Assembly (NCBI RefSeq): GCF_001742165.1
Contig: NZ_CP016442.1
Coordinates: forward strand, 1,674,001 to 1,738,000
Direction: 5' to 3'
Source: Burkholderia stabilis
GTDB lineage: Bacteria; Pseudomonadota; Gammaproteobacteria; Burkholderiales; Burkholderiaceae
Length of the DNA: 64,000 nt
The notes beneath the pieces were generated by a model. It saw nothing but the letters and a program-made list of their open reading frames with translations. It made no database searches and was not told where the DNA came from. This document shows, piece by piece, positions 56,503 to 64,000 of the stretch. Position numbers and translations under genes: made by a program. Within the stretch, counting starts at the first letter, position 1, and each line of letters starts with the position of its first letter.

Positions 56503-56729
56503 TGCGCCACCTCGGCGGCCGGATGCACGGGCGGCGTCACGCCCTGGCGCGCGAGCGTCATCGCTTCGCGCAGCACGTCGAGGTCGCCGATCTGGTTCGC
56601 CAGCAGCAGGATCAGCTTCGCGTTGACGAGCTGGCTGTCGCTGTCGGACAGGTCGCGATGCATGTCGATCAGCGCTTCGTAGAACGCGTCGGGATCGGCC
56701 AGGCGCGGGCGGGTATCGAGTGGGGGCAT
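56499..56729 (-). CDS. DUF2783-family small protein
   Basis: The 76-residue product from ATG 56729 (PRLADPDAFYEALIDMHRDLSDSDSQLVNAKLILLLANQIGDLDVLREAMTLAR) matches the DUF2783 family of small helical proteins found beside aromatic FAD hydroxylases. Its stop overlaps the start of the MFS gene, and it begins 38 bp after the hydroxylase stop. Its role is unknown; a subunit or chaperone of the hydroxylase is plausible. Confidence 0.85.
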   Translation of the reverse strand: MPPLDTRPRLADPDAFYEALIDMHRDLSDSDSQLVNAKLILLLANQIGDLDVLREAMTLARQGVTPPVHPAAEVAQ

Positions 56730-56767
56730 GACGGTCTCCGGTGTCGTTGTCGTGTGCAATGCGGTGT

Positions 56768-58420
56768 TCAGCGTGCGCAGGTGGCGCGCGCGAGTGCGTC
56801 GGCAATCGCCTGACGGTCCAGCGTGCGCGTGCGTGCGCAGACGTGCTGGTCGGGACGCAGCAGATAGAACGTGCCGGGCTGCGCGTCGTAGCGTTGCGCG
56901 GCGAAACCGTCGACGTCCTCCACGACGTCGACACCGGCCACCGGCTGCGCATGCCCGGCCGGCACGACGAGCACGGGCCGCACCGGCAGCGCGAGGCCGT
57001 CGACGGCCTGCGCGAGCGCGGCCGCGTCGCCCGGCAACCCGAACAGCACGCCCGTGAAGCCGCTGCGCAGGTGCCGCAGCAGCCAGCTCGGCGCACCCGC
57101 TGCGCGCACCGGCGCATCGGCCGCCGCCGCGCCCGGGCGCATCGCGCACGCGAACGCGTCGCCGCCGCGGTCCGGCGTGTTCAGCGGCGAATCGGCGAGC
57201 ACGGCCGGCACCGACAGGCGGCCGCTGTTCACGAGTTTGCGCGCGAACTCGCAGTCGCGCGCGAGCTTCAGCGTCGCGTCGCGGAACACGCGCGACACCG
57301 GGCTCTTCGGCGTGATGAAATCGGTCGAGCGCGTCGAGTTGCGGATGTTCTCGTCGGCCGCGAACTCGCGCTCGCTCGCGTACGTATCGAGCAGGCCGTC
57401 GTCCGAGCGGCCGTCGAGCACGAGCTTCAGCTTCCACGCGAGGTTGTCCGCATCCTGCACGCCGCTGTTCGCGCCGCGCGCGCCGAACGGCGACACGCCA
57501 TGCGCGGAATCGCCCGCGAACAGCACGCGGCCGTGACGGAACGTGTCCATCCGCTGGCAACGGAACGTATAGACGCTCACCCATTCGAGCTCGAACTCGA
57601 CGTCCGGCCCGAACAGCGCGCGCACGCGCGGGATCACGCGCTCCGGCTGCTTCTCGGCGACCGGATCGGCATCCCAGCCGAGCTGGAAGTCGATGCGCCA
57701 CACGTTGTCGGGCTGGCGGTGCAGCAGCACCGACTGGTTGCGGTGGAACGGCGGATCGAACCAGAACCAGCGCTCGGTCGGAAACTCCGCCTTCATCTTC
57801 ACGTCGGCGATCAGGAAGCGGTCCTTGAACGTACGGCCGTGGCTTTCGAGGCCCATCATCGTGCGCATCGGGCTGCGCGAGCCGTCGGCCGCGATCACGT
57901 ACTGCGCGCGCAGCGTCGCGACGCCTTCCGGCGTCTCGATCGTCAGCACCGCGTGTTCGGCCGCCTGCTCGATGCCCGTCACCTTGTGCTTCCAGCGGAT
58001 GTCGATGTTCGGCAGCTCGAACGCGCGATCGGCCAGATAGCCTTCGACGTAGTACTGCTGCAGGTTGATGAACGCGGGACGCGCATGCCCTTCCTCGGGC
58101 AGCAGGTCGAACGCATAAAGCTGCTCGTCCTGCAGGAACACCTTGCCGACGTGCCAGCTCACGCCCTTGTCGACGAAGCGCTCGCCGCAGCCGAGCCGGT
58201 CGAAGATCTCCAGCGTGCGCTTCGCGAAGCAGATCGCGCGCGAGCCGGTCGACAGCGTGTCGTCGTCGTCGAGCAGCACGACGGGCACGCCCTGCTGCGC
58301 GAGGTCGATCGCCGCCGCGAGGCCCACCGGGCCCGCGCCGACGACGATCACCGGGTGGACGGCCGCGTCATGCGCGCGCGCGCGGTACTCGAACTTCAGC
58401 GTCTGGTAATCGATGCTCAT
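56768..58420 (-). CDS. FAD-dependent aromatic hydroxylase (MhpA/PobA-like flavoprotein monooxygenase)
   Basis: The 550-residue enzyme has the FAD motif VIVVGAGPVGLAAAIDLAQQGVPVVLLD, the DG motif (VIAADGSRSPMRTMMGL) and the second FAD motif GRVLFAGDSAHGVSPFGARGANSGVQDADNLAWKL, in the order of class A monooxygenases, plus a C-terminal thioredoxin-like domain as in MhpA. I start at MSIDYQTLKF (58420); an ATG 9 bp upstream (58429) is equally possible. As first gene of the homogentisate operon it probably makes homogentisate from 3- or 4-hydroxyphenylacetate or a related acid; substrate is inferred. Confidence 0.88.
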   Translation of the reverse strand: MSIDYQTLKFEYRARAHDAAVHPVIVVGAGPVGLAAAIDLAQQGVPVVLLDDDDTLSTGSRAICFAKRTLEIFDRLGCGERFVDKGVSWHVGKVFLQDEQLYAFDLLPEEGHARPAFINLQQYYVEGYLADRAFELPNIDIRWKHKVTGIEQAAEHAVLTIETPEGVATLRAQYVIAADGSRSPMRTMMGLESHGRTFKDRFLIADVKMKAEFPTERWFWFDPPFHRNQSVLLHRQPDNVWRIDFQLGWDADPVAEKQPERVIPRVRALFGPDVEFELEWVSVYTFRCQRMDTFRHGRVLFAGDSAHGVSPFGARGANSGVQDADNLAWKLKLVLDGRSDDGLLDTYASEREFAADENIRNSTRSTDFITPKSPVSRVFRDATLKLARDCEFARKLVNSGRLSVPAVLADSPLNTPDRGGDAFACAMRPGAAAADAPVRAAGAPSWLLRHLRSGFTGVLFGLPGDAAALAQAVDGLALPVRPVLVVPAGHAQPVAGVDVVEDVDGFAAQRYDAQPGTFYLLRPDQHVCARTRTLDRQAIADALARATCAR

Positions 58421-58626
58421 GGTCGCCATCCGCTCCTCAGCCCTGCCGTGCGCACGCCGGCGCATCCGTCGTCCCGCCCGGCGCCCGGCGCGCCTGGCCG
58501 CCGTCCCGCGCGCAATTCCTGTCAACCGCCACGTCTCGCTCCTTGCTTCCTGTTGATTCGATTCGCGAACGGCGCCGCCTCGCGGCGCCCGAATGCCGCA
58601 TTTCTTGATCGGCGACACATCCTGGA

Positions 58627-58660
58627 TTTACGAATAGTAAAACCAATTACGAATAGTGAA
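58627..58660. promoter_or_regulatory. Two dyad operators upstream of the homogentisate operon
   Basis: TTTAC-GAATA-GTAAA (58627-58641) is a perfect inverted repeat, and ATTAC-GAATA-GTGAA (58646-58660) repeats it with two changes. Their centres are 19 bp apart, near two helical turns, so a dimeric regulator could bind both on one face. They lie about 210 bp upstream of the hydroxylase start. An IclR- or MarR-type regulator is plausible; the protein is not identified. Confidence 0.6.
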
Positions 58661-58794
58661 ATCAACGTAAACCCTAGACCCGGGCTCGAAACGGGATAAC
58701 CATATGAGCGAAACGCCAAGCCGAGCGGGGCCTGCGCTGCTAATATCCAGATACGAGGCGGCCCGTTCGGCCGCCGTTTTTCCTTCTTACGCCG

Positions 58795-59598
58795 ATGATT
58801 CCGCCCACCATTCCCGAGCTGGTCGCCCGTGCCGGGCAACTGCCGTATCTGCGGGATCACCTCGCGCTCGCCGAAGGCGGCACCGCGAGCGCGAATCTGC
58901 CCGAGCGCACGCTCGGCAGCGCCTATGAACCGATCTACGACGTGACGATGCCCGGTGCGCCGCAATCGACGTCGTTCGCCGATACGATCGAGCGCTACGG
59001 CGACGAGCTCGGCTTCCAGGCCGTCACGCTCGTCACGGGCACCGCGCACGATCCGGTCGACGCGGCCGTCGACGACCAGACGCTCGTCGCGATCGACCGC
59101 CTGTCGCGAGCGCTGCACGCGATCAACTTCTTCGGCGCGCAGCGCCACGGGCTGTTGTTCCTGCGCGTGCACGAACGGCTGCTCAAGAGCGTGAAGTACG
59201 ACCACGGCAAGCATTTCTCGTCGGTGCTGCAGCGTTTCGGGCTACCGACCGAGCGGATCGTGATCGAGCTGCCGGCAGTCGCGGTCGCGCACAAGACCTT
59301 CCTCGGCTACCTGACGCGCAGCTACCAGCATCACGGCTTCAAGGTCGCGGACAAGCTGCCCGATCCGGGCCGCATCCTCGCGGTCGAATCGGACATGGCG
59401 CGCCCCGACTACATCAAGATGGATGCGGGCATCGCGTTGCGCGACGGGATGGTCAAGGCGCTGGTCGCGTATGCGCAGCGCGTGCGGATTCCGCTGATCT
59501 TCGACGGCGTCGTCGACGAGACGCAGTGCGAGTTGCTGCGCCAGCACGACGTGCGGTTCATGCAGGGGCCGGTGTTCGCGAAGGTCGTGACGGCCTGA
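58795..59598 (+). CDS. Degenerate EAL-domain protein
   Basis: The 267-residue protein follows the EAL fold in order (AYEPIYDV, IVIELPAVAV, YIKMDAG, IFDGVVDETQ, MQGPVFAKV). The signature residues are changed: the EAL triad is QAV at 75-77, no DDFGTG loop is present, and the AEGVET block reads FDGVVDET. Loss of these metal and catalytic positions suggests it cannot hydrolyse c-di-GMP; it may bind nucleotide or a partner instead. A basic, helical N-terminal lead of 30 residues has no known domain. It stands alone with a TTTAC operator region nearby on its left. Confidence 0.82.
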   Translation: MIPPTIPELVARAGQLPYLRDHLALAEGGTASANLPERTLGSAYEPIYDVTMPGAPQSTSFADTIERYGDELGFQAVTLVTGTAHDPVDAAVDDQTLVAIDRLSRALHAINFFGAQRHGLLFLRVHERLLKSVKYDHGKHFSSVLQRFGLPTERIVIELPAVAVAHKTFLGYLTRSYQHHGFKVADKLPDPGRILAVESDMARPDYIKMDAGIALRDGMVKALVAYAQRVRIPLIFDGVVDETQCELLRQHDVRFMQGPVFAKVVTA

Positions 59599-59866
59599 AG
59601 GGATCGAATCGACGGCGCGCCGGAAATGGCGCGCCGGTTGGCGGGCCCGGATGGTGTGCTGCCTGCGGAATCGGGGGATCAGGACATCCGTCAGGATGCG
59701 CGGGCCGACGCGTGGCGGGCTTCTTGCCGAATTCGCGGAAAATCGGGCCATCACCCGCCGGGGTGCGAGGCCTGACGCGCGCCGGGTTCCGTGCCGAACG
59801 CGCGGGAATCTTCGTCACCGCCTTCCGCGCCTGCTCCGCTGACGGTCCGTCAGCGGCGACGATCGC

Positions 59867-60277
59867 CTACTCTCTTCCACCATCGTCGTACCGCGGCAGG
59901 TCGTCGGCCATCTCGACGCCCGGGAAACGATCGGCATACCAGACGTGCCACGCCGGACGCAGCCGCGCCGGTTCATCGAGCGTCGCGTAATTGATCTCGA
60001 CCGTTTTCGGCGCATCGGCGAGCCGGTATTCGAGCTGCGCGCCGCAACGGCCGCAGAAACGCCGCTCGCCCCACGCGCTCGACGCATAGACGGTCGGCTC
60101 GCCCTGCAGGTACTCGAACGCGTCGATCGGCACCGATGCCGAAGCGACGACCGCCGCGCCCGTCGTGCGCTGGCAGAGCCGGCAATGGCAGAAGCCAGCG
60201 TCGGTCGGGACGCCGGCGATACGGTAGCGAATCGCGCCGCAGGCGCAACCGCCTTCCATCGTTTCCGGATAGGACAT
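59867..60277 (-). CDS. GFA-family protein (glutathione-dependent formaldehyde-activating type)
   Basis: The 136-residue product from ATG 60277 has the GFA zinc-site pattern: GGCACGAIRY, CHCRLCQRTTGA and FCGRCGAQLEYR, giving the Cys/His ligands of the family. Members bind zinc and S-hydroxymethylglutathione or have unknown roles. The long frame beyond 60277 is not homologous and is rejected. It lies between convergent EAL and co-directional IclR genes. Confidence 0.9.
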   Translation of the reverse strand: MSYPETMEGGCACGAIRYRIAGVPTDAGFCHCRLCQRTTGAAVVASASVPIDAFEYLQGEPTVYASSAWGERRFCGRCGAQLEYRLADAPKTVEINYATLDEPARLRPAWHVWYADRFPGVEMADDLPRYDDGGRE

Positions 60278-60426
60278 CGCGAACCTCGTCGTCGGGAAGC
60301 TGGCGAACGATGATGAGCGCGGTTCGCCGCGGTTGCAACCGACGACGCGGCCACATCGCCCTCTCCCGTTCACACGGACGCCGGCGTCCCCCGCCCGCAG
60401 CGGCGGCCCGCCGTGCGGCGCGATGC

Positions 60427-61218
60427 TCAGGCCGTCGGCCCGAGCCGCTGCGCGAGCGTCTTCAGCTTCGGCCCGACCTGCGTGCGGAACACCTCCTCGT
60501 CCATCGATGATGCGGGCCCGCTGCAGCTCAGGATCAGCCAGCGCCCCTCGCGCGGCTCGCGAAACGGCACGGCCGCCGCATTCACGTCCATGTGCCACGC
60601 GCGGAACGAATAACAGCAACCACCCGCCGAGAACTCGGCCACCGCGTGCTGCGCGGCGGCGACGAGCGCATCGGCGTCGGCCGCGCCGCCGGCCGCGCGG
60701 TGCAGCTCCGCATAAAGCGTACGGCGCACGTCCTCCGGCTGCACGGCCAGGTACGCGCGCCCCATCGAGCTCGTCAGCATCGACAGCCGCGAACCGGGCG
60801 CGAGCCCGAGCGTCAGCGCGGTCTCGCTGCGGATCGTCTCCAGATAGATCATGTCGAGCCCGTCGCGGCAGCCGAGCGACACGGCCGCGCCGATCTCGCG
60901 CGCGAGCGCCTGCATGTGCGGCCGTGCGAGGTCGATCGTCCCCGAGCCCGACAGCAGCGCGTAGCCGAGCGACAGCACGCCGGCGTCCAGCGCATACTTT
61001 CCGAGCGTCTCGTCGTAGCGCAGGTAGCCGAGCACGGTCAGCGTATAGGCGAGCCGGTTCACGGTCGCCTTCGGCAACCCCGTGCGCTCCGCGAAGTCGC
61101 GATTGCCGAGCATCGTCTCGCCGGGCCGGAAGGCGCGCAGCAGGTCGAGCCCGCGCGCGAGCGCGACGACGAATTTGCGTTCGTCGATCGTGGTTTCGTC
61201 GATGGTTGAAAGCGTCAT
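60427..61218 (-). CDS. IclR-family transcriptional regulator (PcaR/PobR-like)
   Basis: The 263-residue protein has the IclR winged helix (FVVALARGLDLLRAFRPGETMLGNRDFAERTGLPKATVNRLAYTLTVLGYLRYD) and the C-terminal effector domain (AREIGAAVSLGCRDGLDMIYLETIRSETALTLGLAPGSRLSMLTSSMGRAYLA). It matches the PcaR/PobR subgroup that controls aromatic-acid genes. It is divergent from gcdH with a perfect GTTCCG-N5-CGGAAC dyad between them, its probable binding site. A role over the nearby homogentisate operon is also possible. Confidence 0.92.
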   Translation of the reverse strand: MTLSTIDETTIDERKFVVALARGLDLLRAFRPGETMLGNRDFAERTGLPKATVNRLAYTLTVLGYLRYDETLGKYALDAGVLSLGYALLSGSGTIDLARPHMQALAREIGAAVSLGCRDGLDMIYLETIRSETALTLGLAPGSRLSMLTSSMGRAYLAVQPEDVRRTLYAELHRAAGGAADADALVAAAQHAVAEFSAGGCCYSFRAWHMDVNAAAVPFREPREGRWLILSCSGPASSMDEEVFRTQVGPKLKTLAQRLGPTA

Positions 61219-61252
61219 CTGATGCTACACTGGGTTCGATTTGCAAAACATT

Positions 61253-61269
61253 GTTCCGCACAGCGGAAC
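61253..61269. promoter_or_regulatory. Perfect inverted repeat, putative IclR operator
   Basis: GTTCCG (61253-61258), CACAG, CGGAAC (61264-61269) is a 17-bp perfect dyad placed 35 bp from the start of the divergent IclR gene and ahead of gcdH. The TTCCG-N5-CGGAA pattern fits sites of IclR-family proteins. Confidence 0.7.
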
Positions 61270-61333
61270 TGCAGTCAAGCGAATCTTGGACATGGGCCCG
61301 GCCAGGATGCTCGAGCGGCAACCCCGGACCGAA

Positions 61334-61480
61334 CGCAAAGCATGGGATCAGGGCAAGCGCTGAAACGCTAACGCTGACCGACCGCAAAGCATGGGGTCCG
61401 CGTAAGCGCTGAAGCGCTAACGCTGACCGACCGCAAAGCATGGGGTCCGCGTAAGCGCTGAAGCGCTAACGCTGACCGAC
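61334..61480. repeat. Three tandem 49-bp repeats in the gcdH leader
   Basis: Copies start at 61334, 61383 and 61432 (each at CGCAAAGCATGG). The second and third are identical over almost all 49 bp, and the first differs at several positions. Each copy contains AAGCGCTGAAGCGCT, a self-complementary stretch that can fold into a hairpin. The array lies 13 bp before the gcdH start codon, so it is probably within its leader RNA. Confidence 0.92.
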
Positions 61481-61493
61481 AGGAGATAAGACG

Positions 61494-62681
61494 ATGAGCG
61501 CTGCAACTTTTCACTGGGACGATCCACTGCTGCTCGACCAGCAACTGACCGAAGAAGAGCGGATGGTGCGCGATGCCGCGCAGGCCTATGCGCAGGACAA
61601 GCTCGCGCCGCGCGTCACCGAGGCGTTCCGCCACGAACGCACCGATGCCGAAATCTTCCGCGAGATGGGCGAGGTCGGCCTGCTCGGCCCGACGATTCCG
61701 GAGGAATACGGCGGCCCCGGCCTCAACTACGTGAGCTACGGGCTGATCGCGCGCGAAGTCGAGCGCGTCGATTCGGGCTACCGGTCGATGATGTCCGTGC
61801 AGTCGTCGCTCGTGATGGTGCCGATTTACGAATTCGGCTCGGACGCGCAGAAGCAGAAATACCTGCCGAAGCTCGCGACCGGCGAATGGATCGGTTGCTT
61901 CGGGCTGACCGAGCCGAACCACGGCTCCGATCCGGGCAGCATGGTCACGCGCGCGAAGAAGGTGCCCGGCGGCTACTCGCTGTCCGGCGCGAAGATGTGG
62001 ATCACGAACTCGCCGATCGCCGACGTGTTCGTCGTGTGGGCAAAGCTGGAAGAGAACGGCAAGGACGCGATCCGCGGCTTCATTCTCGAGAAGGGCTGGA
62101 AGGGCCTGTCGGCGCCTGCGATCCACGGCAAGGTCGGGCTGCGCGCGTCGATCACCGGCGAGATCGTGCTCGACGAAGTGTTCGTGCCCGAAGAAAACCT
62201 GATGCCGAACGTGAGCGGCCTGCGCGGCCCGTTCACCTGCCTGAATTCGGCGCGCTACGGGATCGCGTGGGGTGCGCTCGGCGCCGCCGAGTCCTGCTGG
62301 CACACCGCGCGCCAGTACGTGCTCGACCGCCAGCAGTTCGGCCGGCCGCTCGCCGCGAACCAGCTGATCCAGAAGAAGCTCGCCGACATGCAGACCGAAA
62401 TCACGCTCGGCCTGCAAGGCGTGCTGCGCCTCGGCCGGATGAAGGACGAAGGTACGGCGGCCGTCGAGATCACGTCGATCATGAAGCGCAATTCGTGCGG
62501 CAAGGCCCTCGACATCGCGCGGCTCGCGCGCGACATGCTCGGCGGCAACGGCATCTCCGACGAATTCGGCGTCGCGCGCCACCTCGTGAACCTCGAAGTG
62601 GTCAACACGTACGAAGGCACGCACGACATCCACGCGCTGATCCTCGGCCGCGCGCAGACGGGCATCCAGGCATTCTTCTGA
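61494..62681 (+). CDS. gcdH: Glutaryl-CoA dehydrogenase
   Basis: The 395-residue flavoprotein matches GcdH among acyl-CoA dehydrogenases: [27 protein letters not shown] at the start, [17 protein letters not shown] in the middle and [18 protein letters not shown] at the end, in which Glu is the catalytic base. It oxidises and decarboxylates glutaryl-CoA to crotonyl-CoA in lysine, tryptophan and benzoate breakdown. The start follows AGGAGATAAGACG, a good ribosome-binding sequence just after the 49-bp repeats. It is monocistronic and ends before a strong terminator. Confidence 0.95.
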   Translation: MSAATFHWDDPLLLDQQLTEEERMVRDAAQAYAQDKLAPRVTEAFRHERTDAEIFREMGEVGLLGPTIPEEYGGPGLNYVSYGLIAREVERVDSGYRSMMSVQSSLVMVPIYEFGSDAQKQKYLPKLATGEWIGCFGLTEPNHGSDPGSMVTRAKKVPGGYSLSGAKMWITNSPIADVFVVWAKLEENGKDAIRGFILEKGWKGLSAPAIHGKVGLRASITGEIVLDEVFVPEENLMPNVSGLRGPFTCLNSARYGIAWGALGAAESCWHTARQYVLDRQQFGRPLAANQLIQKKLADMQTEITLGLQGVLRLGRMKDEGTAAVEITSIMKRNSCGKALDIARLARDMLGGNGISDEFGVARHLVNLEVVNTYEGTHDIHALILGRAQTGIQAFF

Positions 62682-62737
62682 TCGTTCGGATGTGGCGCGC
62701 GGTGAACGACTCACCGCGCACCAGGCACGGAAAAGAC

Positions 62738-62775
62738 ACGGCCCGCCCGGCATCACTGCCGGGCGGGCCGTTTTT
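62738..62775 (+). terminator. Rho-independent terminator of gcdH
   Basis: A 15-bp GC-rich stem (62738-62752 with 62757-62771) with a TCAC loop and a run of Ts on the right lies 57 bp after the gcdH stop. It may also serve the convergent peroxiredoxin gene weakly. Confidence 0.92.
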
Positions 62776-62832
62776 CATCGCATCCGCGATCCGGGCCGCC
62801 AGCCCGGTATCGCGTTCACGCGCAGCCGATGC

Positions 62833-63471
62833 TTACTTGTTCGGCTGCGGCGTGAGGCGCAGGTACGGACGCACCGCGTTGTAGCCCTTCGGGAAACGCT
62901 TCTTCAGCTCTTCCGGATCCTGCAGCGACGGGACGATCACGACGTCGTCGCCATCCTTCCAGTTGCCGGGCGTCGCGACCTTGTAGTTGTCGGTCAGTTG
63001 CAGCGAATCGATCACGCGCAGCACTTCGTCGAAGTTGCGCCCCGTGCTCGCCGGATAGGTGATCGTGAGCCGCACCTTCTTGTTCGGGTCGATCACGAAC
63101 AGCGAACGCACCGTCAGCGTTTCGTTCGCGTTCGGGTGGATCATGTCGTACAGCTGCGAAACCTTGCGGTCCGCATCGGCGATGATCGGGAAGCCGACGA
63201 CCGTCGACTGCGTTTCGTTGATGTCGTTGATCCAGCCCTTGTGCGATTCGACGCCGTCGACCGACAGCGCGATCACCTTCACGTTGCGTTTCTCGAATTC
63301 GCCTTTCAGCTTCGAGGTCAGCCCGAGCTCCGTCGTGCACACCGGCGTGTAATCGGCCGGGTGGGAGAACAGGACGCCCCAGCCGTCGCCGAGCCACTCG
63401 TGAAACTTGATGGGGCCCAGGCTCGATTCCTGCTCGAAATCCGGTGCGATGTCGCCAAGACGCAGACTCAT
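62833..63471 (-). CDS. 1-Cys peroxiredoxin (Prx6 type)
   Basis: The 212-residue protein begins MSLRLGDIAPDFEQESSLGPIKFHEW and has its peroxidatic Cys at residue 45 in HPADYTPVCTTELG. The long C-terminal region (YPASTGRNFDEVLRVIDSLQLTDN) matches the Prx6/AhpC2 branch, which has no resolving Cys. It reduces hydrogen peroxide and organic peroxides with thiol donors in the cytoplasm. A GGAGGGAAC ribosome-binding sequence precedes ATG 63471; the start at 63507 is rejected. Confidence 0.95.
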   Translation of the reverse strand: MSLRLGDIAPDFEQESSLGPIKFHEWLGDGWGVLFSHPADYTPVCTTELGLTSKLKGEFEKRNVKVIALSVDGVESHKGWINDINETQSTVVGFPIIADADRKVSQLYDMIHPNANETLTVRSLFVIDPNKKVRLTITYPASTGRNFDEVLRVIDSLQLTDNYKVATPGNWKDGDDVVIVPSLQDPEELKKRFPKGYNAVRPYLRLTPQPNK

Positions 63472-63789
63472 GATGTTCCCTCCTCGAACGATGCTGGTTA
63501 AAACCACGCGCTGGGCAGCGCGGGACAGTCCATCAGCTTACGGGAAGCAATGGGCCGTGCGAACGATTATTCCGTTTGATATTCATACTTTTTTGTCATT
63601 TTTGCCGGGTATTGGTGCAGCACGAACGGCCGTCGAGGAAACTTTTCACCCCGTTTGCCGCTCTGTAAATGATTACAAGTCGTTTACCATGCAGTCTTGC
63701 ACTGCCGCCGTGTGTCTTCCCGGCTCGCCAGCAGGCAGGCGTTTCGCTACGATGTGAACCTGCAGCATGACAGCACGAAGGGAGTTGCA
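63472..63789. other. Divergent promoter region between peroxiredoxin and ElaB-like genes
   Basis: The interval has no recognisable gene; it includes an AT-richer stretch at 63565-63600 and should hold the promoters of both flanking genes. I see no clear OxyR site or RNA gene. Confidence 0.45.
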
Positions 63790-64000
63790 ATGTCGGAAAT
63801 CAACAAGGAGAAACTGATGTCGGATATCAAAACCGTTCTCTCGGACGCCGAAGACCTGCTCAAGCAAGCCGCGAGCAGCACGGGCGACCGTGCGGCCGAG
63901 CTGCGCGAGAAAGCCATGTCGCGCCTGAAGCAGGCCAAGGAAAAGGCAGCCGACGTCCAGGTCGTGGTGGTCGAGAAAGGCAAGAAGGCCGCACGCGCGA
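63790..64000 (+). CDS. ElaB/YqjD/DUF883-family protein (N-terminal part, partial)
   Basis: The frame starts at ATG 63790 after GGGAG and is open to the window edge (70 residues visible). The start reads MSEINKEKLMSDIKTVLSDAEDLLKQAASS, with helical Ala/Lys/Glu-rich sequence after it, as in ElaB/YqjD proteins that bind ribosomes and the inner membrane in stationary phase. The C-terminal membrane helix of the family would lie beyond the window. An ATG at 63817 is an alternative start. Confidence 0.82.
   Translation, partial: MSEINKEKLMSDIKTVLSDAEDLLKQAASSTGDRAAELREKAMSRLKQAKEKAADVQVVVVEKGKKAARA

Noticed and set aside
59613..59636. Inverted repeat CGGCGCGCC / GGCGCGCCG after the EAL gene
   Set aside because: It forms a 9-bp stem but has no T run, so a terminator call is not supported.
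61334..61480. Possible CRISPR array
   Set aside because: The 49-bp units abut each other without unique spacers and no cas gene is near.

Overview
The window reads as chromosomal DNA of a Burkholderia cepacia-complex-type betaproteobacterium. GC is high throughout. The GroEL/GroES proteins end in the Burkholderia-style GGM tail, and the gene content fits (IclR/LysR/AraC regulators, homogentisate and xanthine catabolism, a 3-hydroxybutyrate-oligomer hydrolase, a CIRCE-controlled chaperonin operon). This assignment rests on protein resemblance, not on a database search. The window is mostly ordinary core and accessory chromosome with one insertion sequence. No tRNA, rRNA, CRISPR array or prophage was seen.

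Layout. 1-2.5 kb: end of thiD, a bidirectional terminator, and groES-groEL transcribed leftward from a CIRCE/sigma promoter. 2.8-10.8 kb: a rightward iron module behind a Fur box (OprB-type porin, secreted beta-propeller, Tat-exported DyP peroxidase, FbpA/B/C-type ferric ABC transporter). 10.8-14.1 kb: a leftward operon with a secreted small protein, an ECF sigma factor, its anti-sigma, a cupredoxin, a LolA-like exported protein and an SRPBCC protein. 14.4-17.4 kb: a 998-residue exported repeat protein built on 132-bp DNA repeats and almost free of charged and aromatic residues. 17.9-22.2 kb: a divergent locus (D-amino-acid dehydrogenase, amino-acid binding protein, ornithine-cyclodeaminase-family reductase, YheO/DauR-type regulator) that carries the same 15-bp palindrome in front of both arms. 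22.3-25.7 kb: FrnE-like oxidoreductase, DHA2 exporter, TauE/SafE permease. 25.8-30.9 kb: exported S10 peptidase, 3HB-oligomer hydrolase and BON protein. 31.3-35 kb: TAXI-type binding protein, NahD-like isomerase, LysR regulator, NTF2-like protein. 35-39.6 kb: xdhABC, with a short XdhC. 39.9-43.6 kb: an MFS gene and an EamA gene converge on a terminator whose loop is split by an IS150-group element. 43.7-52.3 kb: AraC, class V aminotransferase, LysR, D-lactate-type dehydrogenase, BluB and two MFS transporters. 52.5-58.4 kb: leftward homogentisate operon (FAD hydroxylase, DUF2783, aromatic-acid MFS, hmgA, fahA) behind two dyad operators. 58.8-64 kb: degenerate EAL protein, GFA-family protein, IclR regulator, gcdH with a 49-bp tandem repeat in its leader, 1-Cys peroxiredoxin and the start of an ElaB/DUF883-type gene.

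No single locus is clearly a new class of system. The strongest candidates for follow-up are the Fur-box porin/propeller/DyP/FbpABC module, the divergent D-amino-acid locus with twin palindromes, the chargeless repeat protein, the ECF/cupredoxin operon, and the repeat-bearing gcdH leader.
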